A stretch of 64,000 nucleotides of DNA from [Muricauda] lutisoli (nom. illeg.) (GCF_017313105.1 NZ_JAFLND010000001.1:620001-684000), one strand, 5' to 3'; shown: positions 24,580 through 33,440, counted from the first letter of the stretch. Notes: a model not told the origin generated them from the letters alone. Made by a program: numbers and translations.

Positions 24580-26208
24580 TTAATGGAATTGATAATCGGT
24601 TCCCGGTAATTGGGACAATACATTTGGACCTAAATCCAACGCTTTGGCCCTTCCATCCAAACTTGGTGCAATGGTGCCTTTTTCTTTGAGGTATTCCTCA
24701 ATGACATCATGGATCGTATAGTCCATCACCTCGGTTTCAACTGTATTGGGCATACGGCAGAGCGTAGGTAAGGGTTCACCTTCTCTACGACATGCGGACA
24801 TGGTGTACAGTTTATCGTCCTGAATGGGCTCTCCTCCAATTTTTATGGAGGCTACGCGCTCTCCTTTGGGCTTATTGGCATAAAAGGTAAGTTCCATGCC
24901 CGAAAAACGTACCAACCAGCCACCAAAGCGTTCTGTGGGGTTTTGAGCGAATACATTGTGCAGTTCTTTTTCCAACCAATCTTTGATTTGTTGACCGCTG
25001 GCCTTTCCGATTTTCACTTTTTCATTTACGGGGAGCATGCTCCATAGGTCTGCCTTGGTAATGGGAGATTTCCCGCCTTCTTCAACCGAAATTGGCGTAC
25101 TGAACCGGAATCCGTTGGAAATGGAAACATCTACGCCTGTTTTCCATCGGGCAGCATCTGTGATAAAATTGTCCATGGGATTTTCCACCACAAAATAGCG
25201 GTAGAGCGGAACACTCGTATATCCTAAAACCTCATTGGCTTCCTCTTGGTACGGAGCGGTGGCTGTTTCAATGATTTGGGCCACTTTTTCGTCTGCAGCG
25301 TATTTTTTGGGGTCCACTTCCAAAAGATCATAAGCTTCACTGACTACTTCACCATCTTTTACCGTTAAGGTAAGCTTGCCCACAAAAGAGGCAAAAGCCC
25401 CTGGCTCGGTAACCTTGGTGTATTTGGCCTGTAAAGGTTTACGAATGCGTTCATGGGTGTCGTTCCCGAGCAGGTAGTCTACCCGCTCCAAAGCGGGGTT
25501 GTTGGCCAAATCGTATTGTTTACTGATGCCGATATGTGTCACCAAAAACAACACATCCACATTTTGATTATCCTTGAGTTCGGTAATCAGGGCTTCCAAA
25601 TTTGCATCGATAGGGTCAAAACGGATGCCTTCGCTGAAGGATGGGTTCTGACGCACCGGAATTTCGGGGTCGTTATAAGAAATAAACCCGAGTTTTACAC
25701 CTTTCAGTTCTTTTACAAAATACTGGGGAAATAAGGATTCTCCCGTGGTCTCGTGGTACATATTGGCGGAAATCACAGGGGTGTCGTACTGAGTAAGCAC
25801 GTCCATCATGGTTTGTTTGCCATAGACCACCTCCCAGTTACCGGGAATTAGAAAGTCGTAACCCATTTGTTGAATAATGGGGGAAAAGACTTTCCCTTCT
25901 GATAGGGCGGCATACGCGCTTCCTTGGATGAGGTCGCCACCATCCAAAATTAGAGTGCCTTCGGGATTTTTACTACGCTCGTCCTCAAAAAGGGTTTTTA
26001 CATGGGCCAATCCGCCCAATTTCCTAAAGGTGATCTGTTCGTCTTCCCAAAACAGTTCGTCGTGGGGGAACAGTTGACCGTGAATATCAGCGGTCTGTAA
26101 TATGGTTATAGTTTGTTCGGAGTCTTGTACAGGAGTTTTACCATCCTTGCAAGCGGATAGGGTTCCAATGAGCAGGGCGATAAGGCCCCAATGTTTTACT
26201 GATTGCAT
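24580..26208 (-). CDS. SoxB/5'-nucleotidase-superfamily metallophosphoesterase lipoprotein
   Basis: 542 residues with a lipoprotein signal (GTLSAC, Cys20). The N-terminal metallophosphoesterase domain shows D41xH43 in TADIHGQL, GGDLIQGS (Asp92), GNWEVVYG (124-127 region), VTHIG (His225) and NDTHER (His252). In ordinary 5'-nucleotidases the third motif is GNHE; the Trp here is as in SoxB thiosulfohydrolases (GHWEFTYG), although the Asn is kept. The C-terminal domain (about 330-542) carries YFVVENPMDNFITDAARW and a two-Cys segment SACRREGEPLPTLCR. In SoxB such an enzyme releases sulfate from protein-bound thiosulfate. No SoxXAYZ is nearby, so nucleotidase activity cannot be excluded. It is first in the operon with doxX and dsrE. 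Confidence 0.75.
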   Translation of the reverse strand: MQSVKHWGLIALLIGTLSACKDGKTPVQDSEQTITILQTADIHGQLFPHDELFWEDEQITFRKLGGLAHVKTLFEDERSKNPEGTLILDGGDLIQGSAYAALSEGKVFSPIIQQMGYDFLIPGNWEVVYGKQTMMDVLTQYDTPVISANMYHETTGESLFPQYFVKELKGVKLGFISYNDPEIPVRQNPSFSEGIRFDPIDANLEALITELKDNQNVDVLFLVTHIGISKQYDLANNPALERVDYLLGNDTHERIRKPLQAKYTKVTEPGAFASFVGKLTLTVKDGEVVSEAYDLLEVDPKKYAADEKVAQIIETATAPYQEEANEVLGYTSVPLYRYFVVENPMDNFITDAARWKTGVDVSISNGFRFSTPISVEEGGKSPITKADLWSMLPVNEKVKIGKASGQQIKDWLEKELHNVFAQNPTERFGGWLVRFSGMELTFYANKPKGERVASIKIGGEPIQDDKLYTMSACRREGEPLPTLCRMPNTVETEVMDYTIHDVIEEYLKEKGTIAPSLDGRAKALDLGPNVLSQLPGTDYQFH

Positions 26209-26275
26209 GTGTTGTTTTTTATAATTCTACTTAAGATGAGGGGGTAGGCAATGCCTAATGCGAAAAAATTACTAT

Positions 26276-26653
26276 TTATGAATAGACCTTGAACTGCCTA
26301 TATAAAATATAAAGGGGAACTACCGAAGCTACTTTATGCTGTTGGGTAGCAAAAAAGTTGTTTTCGCTGTTTAATGTAGTATCAAATGGATCTATGGATA
26401 CGCCACGTAAAAGTACTGTGACCAGGCCTTGTGCATCTGTAGGTGAGCCCTCGGTGAGTTGAATGGCCTCGTAGGAAGCACAGGACTCGACCGACACGGT
26501 GGTTTTGAGTTTGTTGGATACCTCTGATTTTTCCAAACCTAGCGAGCGTTCCAAGGAATTACGAACTTTGCAGGGCGCCACCAATAACAGACCTGCCAAC
26601 AAAGCGATGGACAGGATGCGAATCTCAAATGTGGTGTTGTGGACGGGCTGCAT
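26276..26653 (-). CDS. Small membrane/exported protein, unknown (PCKVRN type)
   Basis: 125 residues. After a hydrophobic segment (about 12-27, LSIALLAGLLLVAPC) comes PCKVRN, then a Ser/Glu/Lys-rich stretch with one Cys (VSVESCASYEA). The tail is hydrophobic (VPLYILYRQFKVYS). I recall similar flavobacterial proteins with the same APCKVRN start and PLYILY end but no assigned function; that is memory, not a search. The only Met is at residue 1, so the start is secure if the frame is real. A perfect 16-nt palindrome lies 33 bp upstream, suggesting regulated expression. It is 67 bp upstream of the metallophosphoesterase gene on the same strand, so cotranscription with that operon is possible. Confidence 0.6.
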   Translation of the reverse strand: MQPVHNTTFEIRILSIALLAGLLLVAPCKVRNSLERSLGLEKSEVSNKLKTTVSVESCASYEAIQLTEGSPTDAQGLVTVLLRGVSIDPFDTTLNSENNFFATQQHKVASVVPLYILYRQFKVYS

Positions 26654-26686
26654 ACTTCAAAATAAACATTAATCAAGCAAAAAAGG

Positions 26687-26702
26687 TGTAACTAAAGTTA
26701 CA
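26687..26702. promoter_or_regulatory. Perfect 16-nt palindrome, candidate operator
   Basis: TGTAACTAAAGTTACA, fully self-complementary, 33 bp upstream of the small PCKVRN protein gene. It contains a minus-strand TAACTTTA, one base off the -7 box, so a repressor bound here would cover the promoter. There is no T tract, so it is not a terminator. Confidence 0.5.
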
Positions 26703-26763
26703 TAAACAGTAAATGGGTTGTATAGTTGGCCCTGTGCTATCGCCACTATTTTGTTTGAATCAC

Positions 26764-27495
26764 TTAATTTAAGTTGTCTATTTCCAATTTTAATTCTTTT
26801 GATAATCGGTTAACACGCTCCATAAAATAGACAAAGCCTCTCCAATGAATTGTCATTCTCGAAAACGTATTTATAAAAACGTTGTCCTCACACAAATCGC
26901 TAAATTGATAGTTAAAGGTGATGTCTAAAGTTTCAGGGTTTGTATGTGCTCTAATTTTGGTATTGTATACTCCAAATTGGCTTTCAATATCTTGACTTAA
27001 TTTATCATAGATAGACTCAACTTGTCTAAGGTAATTGTAATATTCGGCCAATTTGTTTCTTACTTCAATATCATCAATAAGATATAGATCCCCACTTGCT
27101 TTCATTTCTTCGTAAGTGAGCATCGTTGGAAGTTGATACGTTGTTCTTGGAAACCATAAAAAAGCATAATCCACTGTTTCTTTTTCCTCTGCACTCAATT
27201 CAGTTCCTCGTTCTAAGAGTTTTTGAGTATCTGTTACGGATTTCAAAATGGATTTATTGAGCTTAACTAGATTCTCGCTTGTTTTTACGGACCTTTCTAA
27301 ATCTTCAGAAATCCTATCAATATAGTTAGAGGCTCTAACGACATCTTTTCTTTTTTCATTCCAATTGTTTATCTGTAATGCTATAAGAATGCCAATAACC
27401 ACTAGAATAATCTCCCCAATGGCATAAAGCAGGTATTTATTGAATTTGTTTTCAGAAAGTAAACGTTGCCTAATGGTGCGGAAGAATTTTAACAC
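26764..27495 (-). CDS. DUF6090-family membrane protein (copy 1)
   Basis: 243 residues. A strongly conserved N-terminus MLKFFRTIRQRLLSENK is followed by one membrane helix (about 25-43, YAIGEIILVVIGILIALQ) and NNWNEKRK. The remainder (45-243) is a helical periplasmic domain with many charged residues (DRISEDLERSVKTSENLVKL). This is the DUF6090 layout, expanded in flavobacteria and of unknown function. A second copy with nearly the same first 50 residues lies at 43953-44708, while the periplasmic domains differ. It is monocistronic with no recognisable partner. Confidence 0.8.
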   Translation of the reverse strand: MLKFFRTIRQRLLSENKFNKYLLYAIGEIILVVIGILIALQINNWNEKRKDVVRASNYIDRISEDLERSVKTSENLVKLNKSILKSVTDTQKLLERGTELSAEEKETVDYAFLWFPRTTYQLPTMLTYEEMKASGDLYLIDDIEVRNKLAEYYNYLRQVESIYDKLSQDIESQFGVYNTKIRAHTNPETLDITFNYQFSDLCEDNVFINTFSRMTIHWRGFVYFMERVNRLSKELKLEIDNLN

Positions 27496-27588
27496 GGGTG
27501 GTTGGTTTCCCTAAAGATATGATTTTAATGTATTTAGATGTGGTAAATTGTATAAATGGTTCTTTAATTTATTCGGAATGCCAGTGGA

Positions 27589-28452
27589 TTATTTTAAAAT
27601 ATTTCTTATCGCTCCCCAGGTTACCAGTTGAATTTGCTGTTTTTCAAGGATTTCCATCGTTTTTTCACTGGTAAAAAAATCAAAGTCCTGCTGCCGCCAT
27701 GCGGCCCCAAAATTGGGATGGTTGATGGTTACGCCCTGCATTTCGTGCTCATCAAAAGCGGGATGGATCAAAATGAGGTTTGCACCAGGGGTCAAGTTTT
27801 CCAAGATGGATTGATAGTAGGTCGCCAAGCCCTCCTTTTCAAAATAAGGGAACTCGCCAACGTAGGTACGGTCGATTACAAAATCCCCTTCTTTGATGTG
27901 GGCTTTTGGGTCCAGACCAACCATTTGCATCAATTGCTCGTTCACCAAAATGGGAAGTTGGTATTGCTTGCCCAATTTTTGATAAATTTTAAAGAACTCG
28001 GGGTGCGACCCTACGCTGTACATGTGCGAGTCCATGTGGGTAGGGGCAAGGCCATAACCAAGGGCTTTTTCTATTTGTGCCCGGAGTTCCTTTTCCACAT
28101 CTTCGGGAGTTGCATTTTTGCACAGTTGCTCCCTTTTTTTAAAGAAATGTCCATGTTCATCCACCAAACTGGGTACTTCGGAAATGGGCAAAACGGGTCC
28201 AAAACGGTAATTTTCCCATTCGCAGGTCAGGGTCAAATGAATCCCAAGATCGTATTGTGGATTGTTTTTAGCGATCACCGCCATTTCGTGAAACCACGGA
28301 CAGGGCAACATAATGCTGTAGGAATTCACGATGCCTTTTTCCAGTGCCTGAATTGTGGCCATATTCTCGGAGTGGGAAAGTCCTGCATCGTCCGCATGGA
28401 TGATCAATAATTTGGTGTTTTTGTCAAATCCCAATCGTTGCGCTGTGTTCAT
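27589..28452 (-). CDS. ChbG/YdjC-family carbohydrate deacetylase
   Basis: 287 residues. Removes N-acetyl groups from small chitooligosaccharides or similar acetylated sugars. The metal site is visible: [12 protein letters not shown] (about 20-31) supplies Asp residues, THMDSHMY (about 139-146) supplies two His, and [11 protein letters not shown] lies near residue 230. No signal peptide is present, so it is cytoplasmic. The gene lies between a DUF6090 gene and a terminator, alone. The substrate could be chitobiose or another N-acetylated saccharide; the neighbouring amidohydrolase does not settle this. All metal ligands seem intact. Confidence 0.85.
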   Translation of the reverse strand: MNTAQRLGFDKNTKLLIIHADDAGLSHSENMATIQALEKGIVNSYSIMLPCPWFHEMAVIAKNNPQYDLGIHLTLTCEWENYRFGPVLPISEVPSLVDEHGHFFKKREQLCKNATPEDVEKELRAQIEKALGYGLAPTHMDSHMYSVGSHPEFFKIYQKLGKQYQLPILVNEQLMQMVGLDPKAHIKEGDFVIDRTYVGEFPYFEKEGLATYYQSILENLTPGANLILIHPAFDEHEMQGVTINHPNFGAAWRQQDFDFFTSEKTMEILEKQQIQLVTWGAIRNILK

Positions 28453-28526
28453 TCGCTATCCTGTTTTAGGGTTGAATCGTGGTTACGGTGATGGAAAATA
28501 CCGAATTCTTTCGGAATCGGCCATAA

Positions 28527-28557
28527 AAAAGCCAGTAACCCAATGTTACTGGCTTTT
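28527..28557 (-). terminator. Terminator of the amidohydrolase gene
   Basis: A perfect 13-bp stem, AAAAGCCAGTAAC (28527-28539) with GTTACTGGCTTTT (28545-28557), and a 5-base loop. The A tract at 28525-28530 gives the minus-strand T tract. Confidence 0.9.
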
Positions 28558-28579
28558 CAAGTTTATCTGATGAACTTGT

Positions 28580-30625
28580 TTATTCTATCACTTCCGGTTT
28601 GTCCGTAAAAGGGGTTATGCCAAAGGCTGGATATACTTCGGTCGGGAAGTAAAAAGTTCCCCCGCGCGATACCATTCCAATGGTCTTAATGGCCTTGATA
28701 TCCTCCACTGGATTGCCGGGTACCAAGAAGAAATCGGCCAGTTTTCCAGTTTCAATACTTCCCAAGCTCTCGTGACCTAAATATTCCGCCATGTCGTAGC
28801 TGGCCAATTTCAAGACTTCGGCAGGGGTGTAGCCCAATTGTTCAGTATAAAGTTCTAGTTCACGGTGCAGGTTAAAGGCGCCGCCCAAATCTGTTCCGGC
28901 CACAATTAAAATGCCTTTGTCCTTCATGAGTTTCAGGGTCTCCACAATTTTATCGTAGGCTTCGCGGTAGGCTTTGTCCTCTTCTTCATCCGCAATCTGT
29001 GCCAAGGCCACTTTAAGGCTACGTTGTTCGTTAGGGGGCATGTGGTCTACATAATCCATGGCACCTGGGGTAACTTCCCCGTTGCGGGAAAGCATTAAGC
29101 GCTCGTGTATGGCCAATGTGGGGTCCATCGCGGTCTCGTTGGCAACGAACATGTCAAGTGTTTCCTGTACCCTATCGCTGTTCAAATCTAGTCCTGGAAA
29201 GCGTTTCATAGCGGTCAAGCGCAATAGGGTGCGGGTGTCCTCATCGGGTTCCAATACCCAGCCCAACATGGTCTGGTTGATATGAGTCATCTCATCAAAA
29301 CCAGCACGCAACATCGCATTGGCATTGGAGAAAGCGGGTACGTGACCTGCCACGAACAAACCTTGATCGTGTGCTTTTTTTACGATGGCAGGGGCCCAAT
29401 CGCCGTTCATGCTGTTGTATAATTTCACTCCGTAGAACCCAAGGCTATCGTAAGTGTCCACTGCAGCCAATGCTTCTTCTTGGCTTTCCACCAAAATACC
29501 GTTGTTACTGCTGTACGGGCTTTTTCCTTCAATAAAGCCAAGTCGGGTAACTCGTGGTCCGGCCAACACCCCAGAGTTGATTTTTTGGATCAAGTTGCTG
29601 AGTACTTCGGTGTTGTTTCCCATATCGCGGAAAGAGGTCACACCTGCCAAAATGTTCAGCAGGGCCCCGTTATCGCCGGTGTGGGCGTGCATTTCGTACA
29701 AACCGGGAACCAAGGTCCCACCATTGCCCTCTATAGTTATTTCGTTATCACCGGAGGCATCGGCGGCTTCGATGGCCGTAATTTTTTCTCCTTCCACTAC
29801 CACGGAAACGGGGTCTGTCAAGGATAGGGTCTTAGGGTCAAAAATCTTCACATTTTTGATGCGTACCTTTCTATCGTAATTGTGGGCATATTCTTTTTGT
29901 AGTTTTTCGAATCGCTCCGCAGAATAGTTTTCGGCCAATTCTCGCAAGCCTTTTTCTTCGGCTTCGTATCCATCCCGAATCACTATATATCTTGGGGATA
30001 TTGCCGCAAAGAACTCCTCGTTTTCATCCATGATAAAGTAGGAGGGATTCATCTCTGCACCGGAAAGCGCATAGGTCGTCAGGGCCAGTTCGCCCTCACC
30101 TGATGCTTTTGGAACCGTCAAATCCTCCATTTTCGTCAGGGTCAGGTTTCCTGCAGGTAGAACGGGCAAGGTGTTTTCGGGGGCATCCAAAAGTAAACGT
30201 GCAGCCAAAACCGCGGTATATGGACTACCAAATTGGTTGACGTAGATTTTTGGAGTATCTACAGAGGCGCTTCCCGAACCAGTGGCATCGGTCCAAGAAG
30301 CCTCGGTGCCCTCGAGGGAAAATTGCTCATCCACCGCATTACCGAAAGTAGTGTTACCCGTGACTTCCCATGTTACGGGATAGCCCCCGGCGTTTAGCAC
30401 AATGGTCTCTTTCATGGTAGGGCCACGACCGTTGTTTTTGTAGTCGTAATCAATGTTGATAGTGTCTCCAGAAGTATTGGCTTTAAGAAAGCCTACCTTG
30501 GTTTCACTAACGATTACGGAATAGGTTTCCTCCCCTTGGTGGTTGGCCAAGGAAGAAGTAGGTTCGGTTTTGCAGGAATAACCGGCAAGGAGTACCAAGC
30601 CGATAAGGAATAATCGAAGTTTCAT
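28580..30625 (-). CDS. Lipoprotein amidohydrolase with N-terminal beta-rich domain
   Basis: 681 residues from ATG 30625, lipobox LAGYSC (Cys18). A frame extension upstream would place 26 residues before the signal and is rejected. Residues about 30-230 form a beta-rich domain without a clear family (YSVIVSETKVGFLKANTSG). The amidohydrolase TIM barrel follows: YEMHAH (His313, His315), the likely Lys in GVKLYNS, His motifs in VAGHVPAF and MTHIN, and the Asp in AGTDLGGAF. The metal ligands seem complete. Related enzymes cleave cyclic imides, dipeptides or prolyl peptides, but the substrate is not readable here. It is monocistronic with its own terminator. Confidence 0.8.
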   Translation of the reverse strand: MKLRLFLIGLVLLAGYSCKTEPTSSLANHQGEETYSVIVSETKVGFLKANTSGDTINIDYDYKNNGRGPTMKETIVLNAGGYPVTWEVTGNTTFGNAVDEQFSLEGTEASWTDATGSGSASVDTPKIYVNQFGSPYTAVLAARLLLDAPENTLPVLPAGNLTLTKMEDLTVPKASGEGELALTTYALSGAEMNPSYFIMDENEEFFAAISPRYIVIRDGYEAEEKGLRELAENYSAERFEKLQKEYAHNYDRKVRIKNVKIFDPKTLSLTDPVSVVVEGEKITAIEAADASGDNEITIEGNGGTLVPGLYEMHAHTGDNGALLNILAGVTSFRDMGNNTEVLSNLIQKINSGVLAGPRVTRLGFIEGKSPYSSNNGILVESQEEALAAVDTYDSLGFYGVKLYNSMNGDWAPAIVKKAHDQGLFVAGHVPAFSNANAMLRAGFDEMTHINQTMLGWVLEPDEDTRTLLRLTAMKRFPGLDLNSDRVQETLDMFVANETAMDPTLAIHERLMLSRNGEVTPGAMDYVDHMPPNEQRSLKVALAQIADEEEDKAYREAYDKIVETLKLMKDKGILIVAGTDLGGAFNLHRELELYTEQLGYTPAEVLKLASYDMAEYLGHESLGSIETGKLADFFLVPGNPVEDIKAIKTIGMVSRGGTFYFPTEVYPAFGITPFTDKPEVIE

Positions 30626-30701
30626 ACAAGTTAGTTTATTTAAGAGCTTCAAGGTAGGGAATTTTAGTGGTTTAAAATCATATGGGTTGACTGCTGAAAA
30701 C

Positions 30702-30741
30702 AAAAAACCCCAGCACCACTGGTACGTTGGTAACTGGGGTT
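30702..30741 (-). terminator. Terminator of the DODA-SDR operon
   Basis: AACCCCAG (30706-30713) pairs with CTGGGGTT (30734-30741) around a 20-base loop. The A tract at 30702-30707 gives T on the minus strand. It lies 37 bp past the SDR stop. Confidence 0.7.
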
Positions 30742-30777
30742 CCCATCATCAATCAAAGTAAAGAGGCAATATACTTT

Positions 30778-31560
30778 TTAGGAGTTTCCGTATATGTTGG
30801 ATTCTCCTCCGTCTATGGCGATGGTTTGGCCACTTACATAGCCATTTTCTTCACTCAATAAGAACGAAACTACAGTGGCTACCTCTTTGGGCACCCCGAG
30901 TCTTCTAGTGGGGTTACGTTTGGCGTATTCTGTTTCCGCCGCTTTTGGGTCGTCGGGATTTACTTGCTTAAAGGCTTCTTCCACCATTGGGGTTAGAATG
31001 GCCCCTGGAGCAATGGCGTTGGTTAAAATGCCATCCTGTCCATATTCCAGGCCTGCGTTTTTCGTCATACCGGAAACCGCATGTTTGGATGCTACGTAGG
31101 CCGTTTGGTTCTGTACCCCTCGAATTCCTCCTACGGATGCTACGTTTACAATTTTTCCGTATTGCTGTTTTTGCATCACGGGAATTACATAACGCATTCC
31201 ATAATAAACACCCATCAAATTGATATCTATTACTTTTTTGAATACCGCTAAATCGTACTCGGTCATGGGAGCCTGTTTTCCTTCGATACCGGCGTTGTTG
31301 TAGAATCCATCGATACGACCAAAGGTCTCCACGGTTTTTTCTACGTAGTTTTTTACGGCTTCTTCGTTGGATACATCTGCTTCAATGGTCAATAGTTCCA
31401 CATCGGCATTGATGTCTTTCAGTTTTTTGACAGCATCTTGCAAAGCTTCACCATTGTAGTCCACTAGTGATAATTTGGCGCCTTTGGCGGCGAGGTATTC
31501 GGCTGTGGCAAGACCCAGTCCCATGGCTGCTCCCGTTATTATGATGACTTTATTTTTCAT
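30778..31560 (-). CDS. Short-chain dehydrogenase/reductase (SDR)
   Basis: 260 residues from ATG 31560 (MKNKVIIITGAAMGLG). It has the classical SDR layout: the cofactor loop TGAAMGLG (about 9-16), NNAG near residue 90, Ser in VASVGG, and the catalytic YVASK. Asp in SLVDYNGE after the second strand favours NAD(H) over NADP(H). The C-terminal IDGGESNIYG is typical. It interconverts a hydroxyl and a carbonyl on an unknown substrate. The DODA-type dioxygenase gene lies 32 bp upstream in the same operon and an AraC regulator just beyond, so a small aromatic or catabolic substrate is plausible. A nine-residue longer start exists but does not fit the family. Confidence 0.87.
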   Translation of the reverse strand: MKNKVIIITGAAMGLGLATAEYLAAKGAKLSLVDYNGEALQDAVKKLKDINADVELLTIEADVSNEEAVKNYVEKTVETFGRIDGFYNNAGIEGKQAPMTEYDLAVFKKVIDINLMGVYYGMRYVIPVMQKQQYGKIVNVASVGGIRGVQNQTAYVASKHAVSGMTKNAGLEYGQDGILTNAIAPGAILTPMVEEAFKQVNPDDPKAAETEYAKRNPTRRLGVPKEVATVVSFLLSEENGYVSGQTIAIDGGESNIYGNS

Positions 31561-31592
31561 TGTGTAAAATTTATATGTGTTTCCCATTTGGG

Positions 31593-32420
31593 TTAATCTA
31601 TCTTAAGTGACAACATGCCTATGGAACCGCCAACCATTTTATCGTTGAACAGTGCTACGGATTCGTTTTTCTCCTTGAGCCCCAAAACATAAAGAAGGGG
31701 CAAATAATGTTCGGGAGTTGGTATGGACAGGGCAAAACTGCTACCCTGTTTCCCATAGTCGACCAAGGCTTGGTAATTGCCGTCCAAAATGAAGGATTTC
31801 ATTTTTTCATTGGCCTCTTCGGCCCAATCCCAAGCATAGGTTTCGTTCAATTTGTTCCATTTTACCTTTCGTAGATTGTGCACCACATTCCCGCTGCCCA
31901 CGATCAACACACCCTTGTGTCGTAGCTTTTCCAGTTCTTGCCCCAGTTCAAAGTGGTATTTTGGTGATTTCGTATAATCCAAGCTCAATTGAATCACAGG
32001 AACATCGGCATCTGGGTAAATGTGCTTTATCACACTCCAGGCTCCATGGTCCAGTCCCCAGTGATGGTCCAATGCTACATCGGTCTTTGTGATGAGTTCC
32101 TTGGTCACTTGAGCCAGCTCGGGACTTCCAGGTGCGGGATATTGCACATCGAACAATGCTTGCGGGAAACCACCGAAATCGTGAATGGTGGTGGGATGCT
32201 GCATGGCAGTTACCTTGGTTCCTTTGGTTTCCCAGTGCGCGGATATGCAAAGAATTACCTTTGGCCTTGCCACTTCCTTGCCCAAACGTCTAAAATTGGA
32301 AACAAATTCATTTTCCTCAATGGCATTCATAGGACTCCCGTGCCCCAGAAATAATACAGGCATTTTCTGTGTAAAAGGAAGGCTCTCGTTGAGCGAGCGT
32401 AATGTTTTTAAATCTGACAT
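31593..32420 (-). CDS. ygiD: DODA-type extradiol dioxygenase (YgiD-like)
   Basis: 275 residues, close to the usual 260-270 of YgiD/4,5-DOPA dioxygenases. Zinc or iron ligands are expected in FLGHGSPMNA (about 24-33), CISAHWETKG, HHWGLDHGAW and GSGNVVHNL, and all these segments are present. YgiD opens the ring of L-DOPA in vitro; the physiological substrate in bacteria is unclear. The protein is cytoplasmic, without a signal. It is the first gene of a two-gene operon with an SDR, and an AraC-type regulator is encoded upstream on the same strand after 102 bp without a terminator. Together they suggest regulated turnover of a catechol-like compound. Confidence 0.85.
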   Translation of the reverse strand: MSDLKTLRSLNESLPFTQKMPVLFLGHGSPMNAIEENEFVSNFRRLGKEVARPKVILCISAHWETKGTKVTAMQHPTTIHDFGGFPQALFDVQYPAPGSPELAQVTKELITKTDVALDHHWGLDHGAWSVIKHIYPDADVPVIQLSLDYTKSPKYHFELGQELEKLRHKGVLIVGSGNVVHNLRKVKWNKLNETYAWDWAEEANEKMKSFILDGNYQALVDYGKQGSSFALSIPTPEHYLPLLYVLGLKEKNESVALFNDKMVGGSIGMLSLKID

Positions 32421-32522
32421 AGGATAAATTACATCGTCTTGATTGATGATTTAATTGTGTTTTCAAAGGTTGAAAGAATTGAAAGGCGAGCGGTAATACC
32501 TTTGGGAATAAGTGTTGTACTT

Positions 32523-33347
32523 TTAAGAAATGAGCTGTTTCATTTCCTTTCTAAAAGCAGTAGGGGTATGCCCTGTTTTGCGCTTGAATACCTTAGAGAA
32601 GTAAGCTTTTTCATTATACCCCAACTCAAAACCAATTTCTGCAATGGTCTTATTGCTGTTAATGAGCAGATTTTTGGCTTCCGTAAGTTTGCGGGTCTCA
32701 ATGATCTCGCCCGCACTTTGCTGCATTACCTCGTGGCAAACGATGTTAAGATTTCTTTCGCTCATGAAAAGCTTTTCAGCGTAGAATGAAATTTTAACGT
32801 TCCGCCTAAAGTTTTCCTCCAAAATATGCAAGAAATGTGTGTAGGTCTCCGAGGCTGAATTGGCGGAGTCCGATTGGATATTGGTCGGTCTTTCGTGGTT
32901 GATGATGGTGAGCAGCGTCATAAACAATTGCTTGATCACAACTAGGCCAGGGGAAGGGCGCTGGGTTTCGTCGTACATCATCTGGCAAAGTGTGGTAAGC
33001 CTAGCGAAGATTTCGTCCGTGGGAAGGGTAACGTTGGCCCTATTATGAAAATAGCCGTACATTTTAAAAATAACTTCGGACATGAATTCGCTACGAAAAC
33101 GAATCACCCACAGGTCGCATTCATCGTCATGGGTCTGTGGCCTTAACAAATGTGGTTTTCCGCGGGTTACAAAACTTACAAAGGGAGCATATACGGTTTC
33201 ATCTTCAAAATCGATAAAGTGTGAAATTTTACCCTTGGAACCAATGATCAATTCTTCAAAATCATGCACATGGGGTTCAATGCTTTTGCCTTCCAAGGCT
33301 TTGGCATCTTCTGTTGTGAACCGAAATATGTTGAAGAGTTGCTCCAA
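32523..33347 (-). CDS. AraC-family transcriptional regulator with TTG start
   Basis: 274 residues. The N-terminal cupin-like part (about 20-150) contains HVHDFEELIIGSKG, and the C-terminal AraC helix-turn-helix pair is at about 180-270 (ETRKLTEAKNLLINSNKTIAEI, cut here; FELGYNEKAYFSKVFKRKTG). The start at 33347 is TTG; no in-frame ATG exists from there to the middle of the cupin domain. A minus-strand TAACTTTG box at 33389-33396 supports a transcript beginning just upstream. It probably regulates the downstream dioxygenase-SDR pair on the same strand, or the hydrolase and fucosidase genes upstream; the sequence does not decide. Confidence 0.82.
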   Translation of the reverse strand: MEQLFNIFRFTTEDAKALEGKSIEPHVHDFEELIIGSKGKISHFIDFEDETVYAPFVSFVTRGKPHLLRPQTHDDECDLWVIRFRSEFMSEVIFKMYGYFHNRANVTLPTDEIFARLTTLCQMMYDETQRPSPGLVVIKQLFMTLLTIINHERPTNIQSDSANSASETYTHFLHILEENFRRNVKISFYAEKLFMSERNLNIVCHEVMQQSAGEIIETRKLTEAKNLLINSNKTIAEIGFELGYNEKAYFSKVFKRKTGHTPTAFRKEMKQLIS

Positions 33348-33388
33348 GGTTGCATCAATTTGTCTTTGATCAAGAAAATAGCATTCCG

Positions 33389-33396
33389 CAAAGTTA
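33389..33396 (-). promoter_or_regulatory. -7 element upstream of the AraC gene
   Basis: Minus-strand TAACTTTG, an exact TAnnTTTG, 41 bp before the TTG start codon. No -33 TTG is found at 19-21 bp. Confidence 0.35.
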
Positions 33397-33440
33397 CGCC
33401 AAAAGCTAAAAAGTTGATTCCTATACTGAAGAAGAACCCT

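Noticed and set aside
27628-28410. 260-codon rightward ORF over the ChbG gene
   Set aside because: The leftward frame has all metal motifs of ChbG; the rightward one has none.
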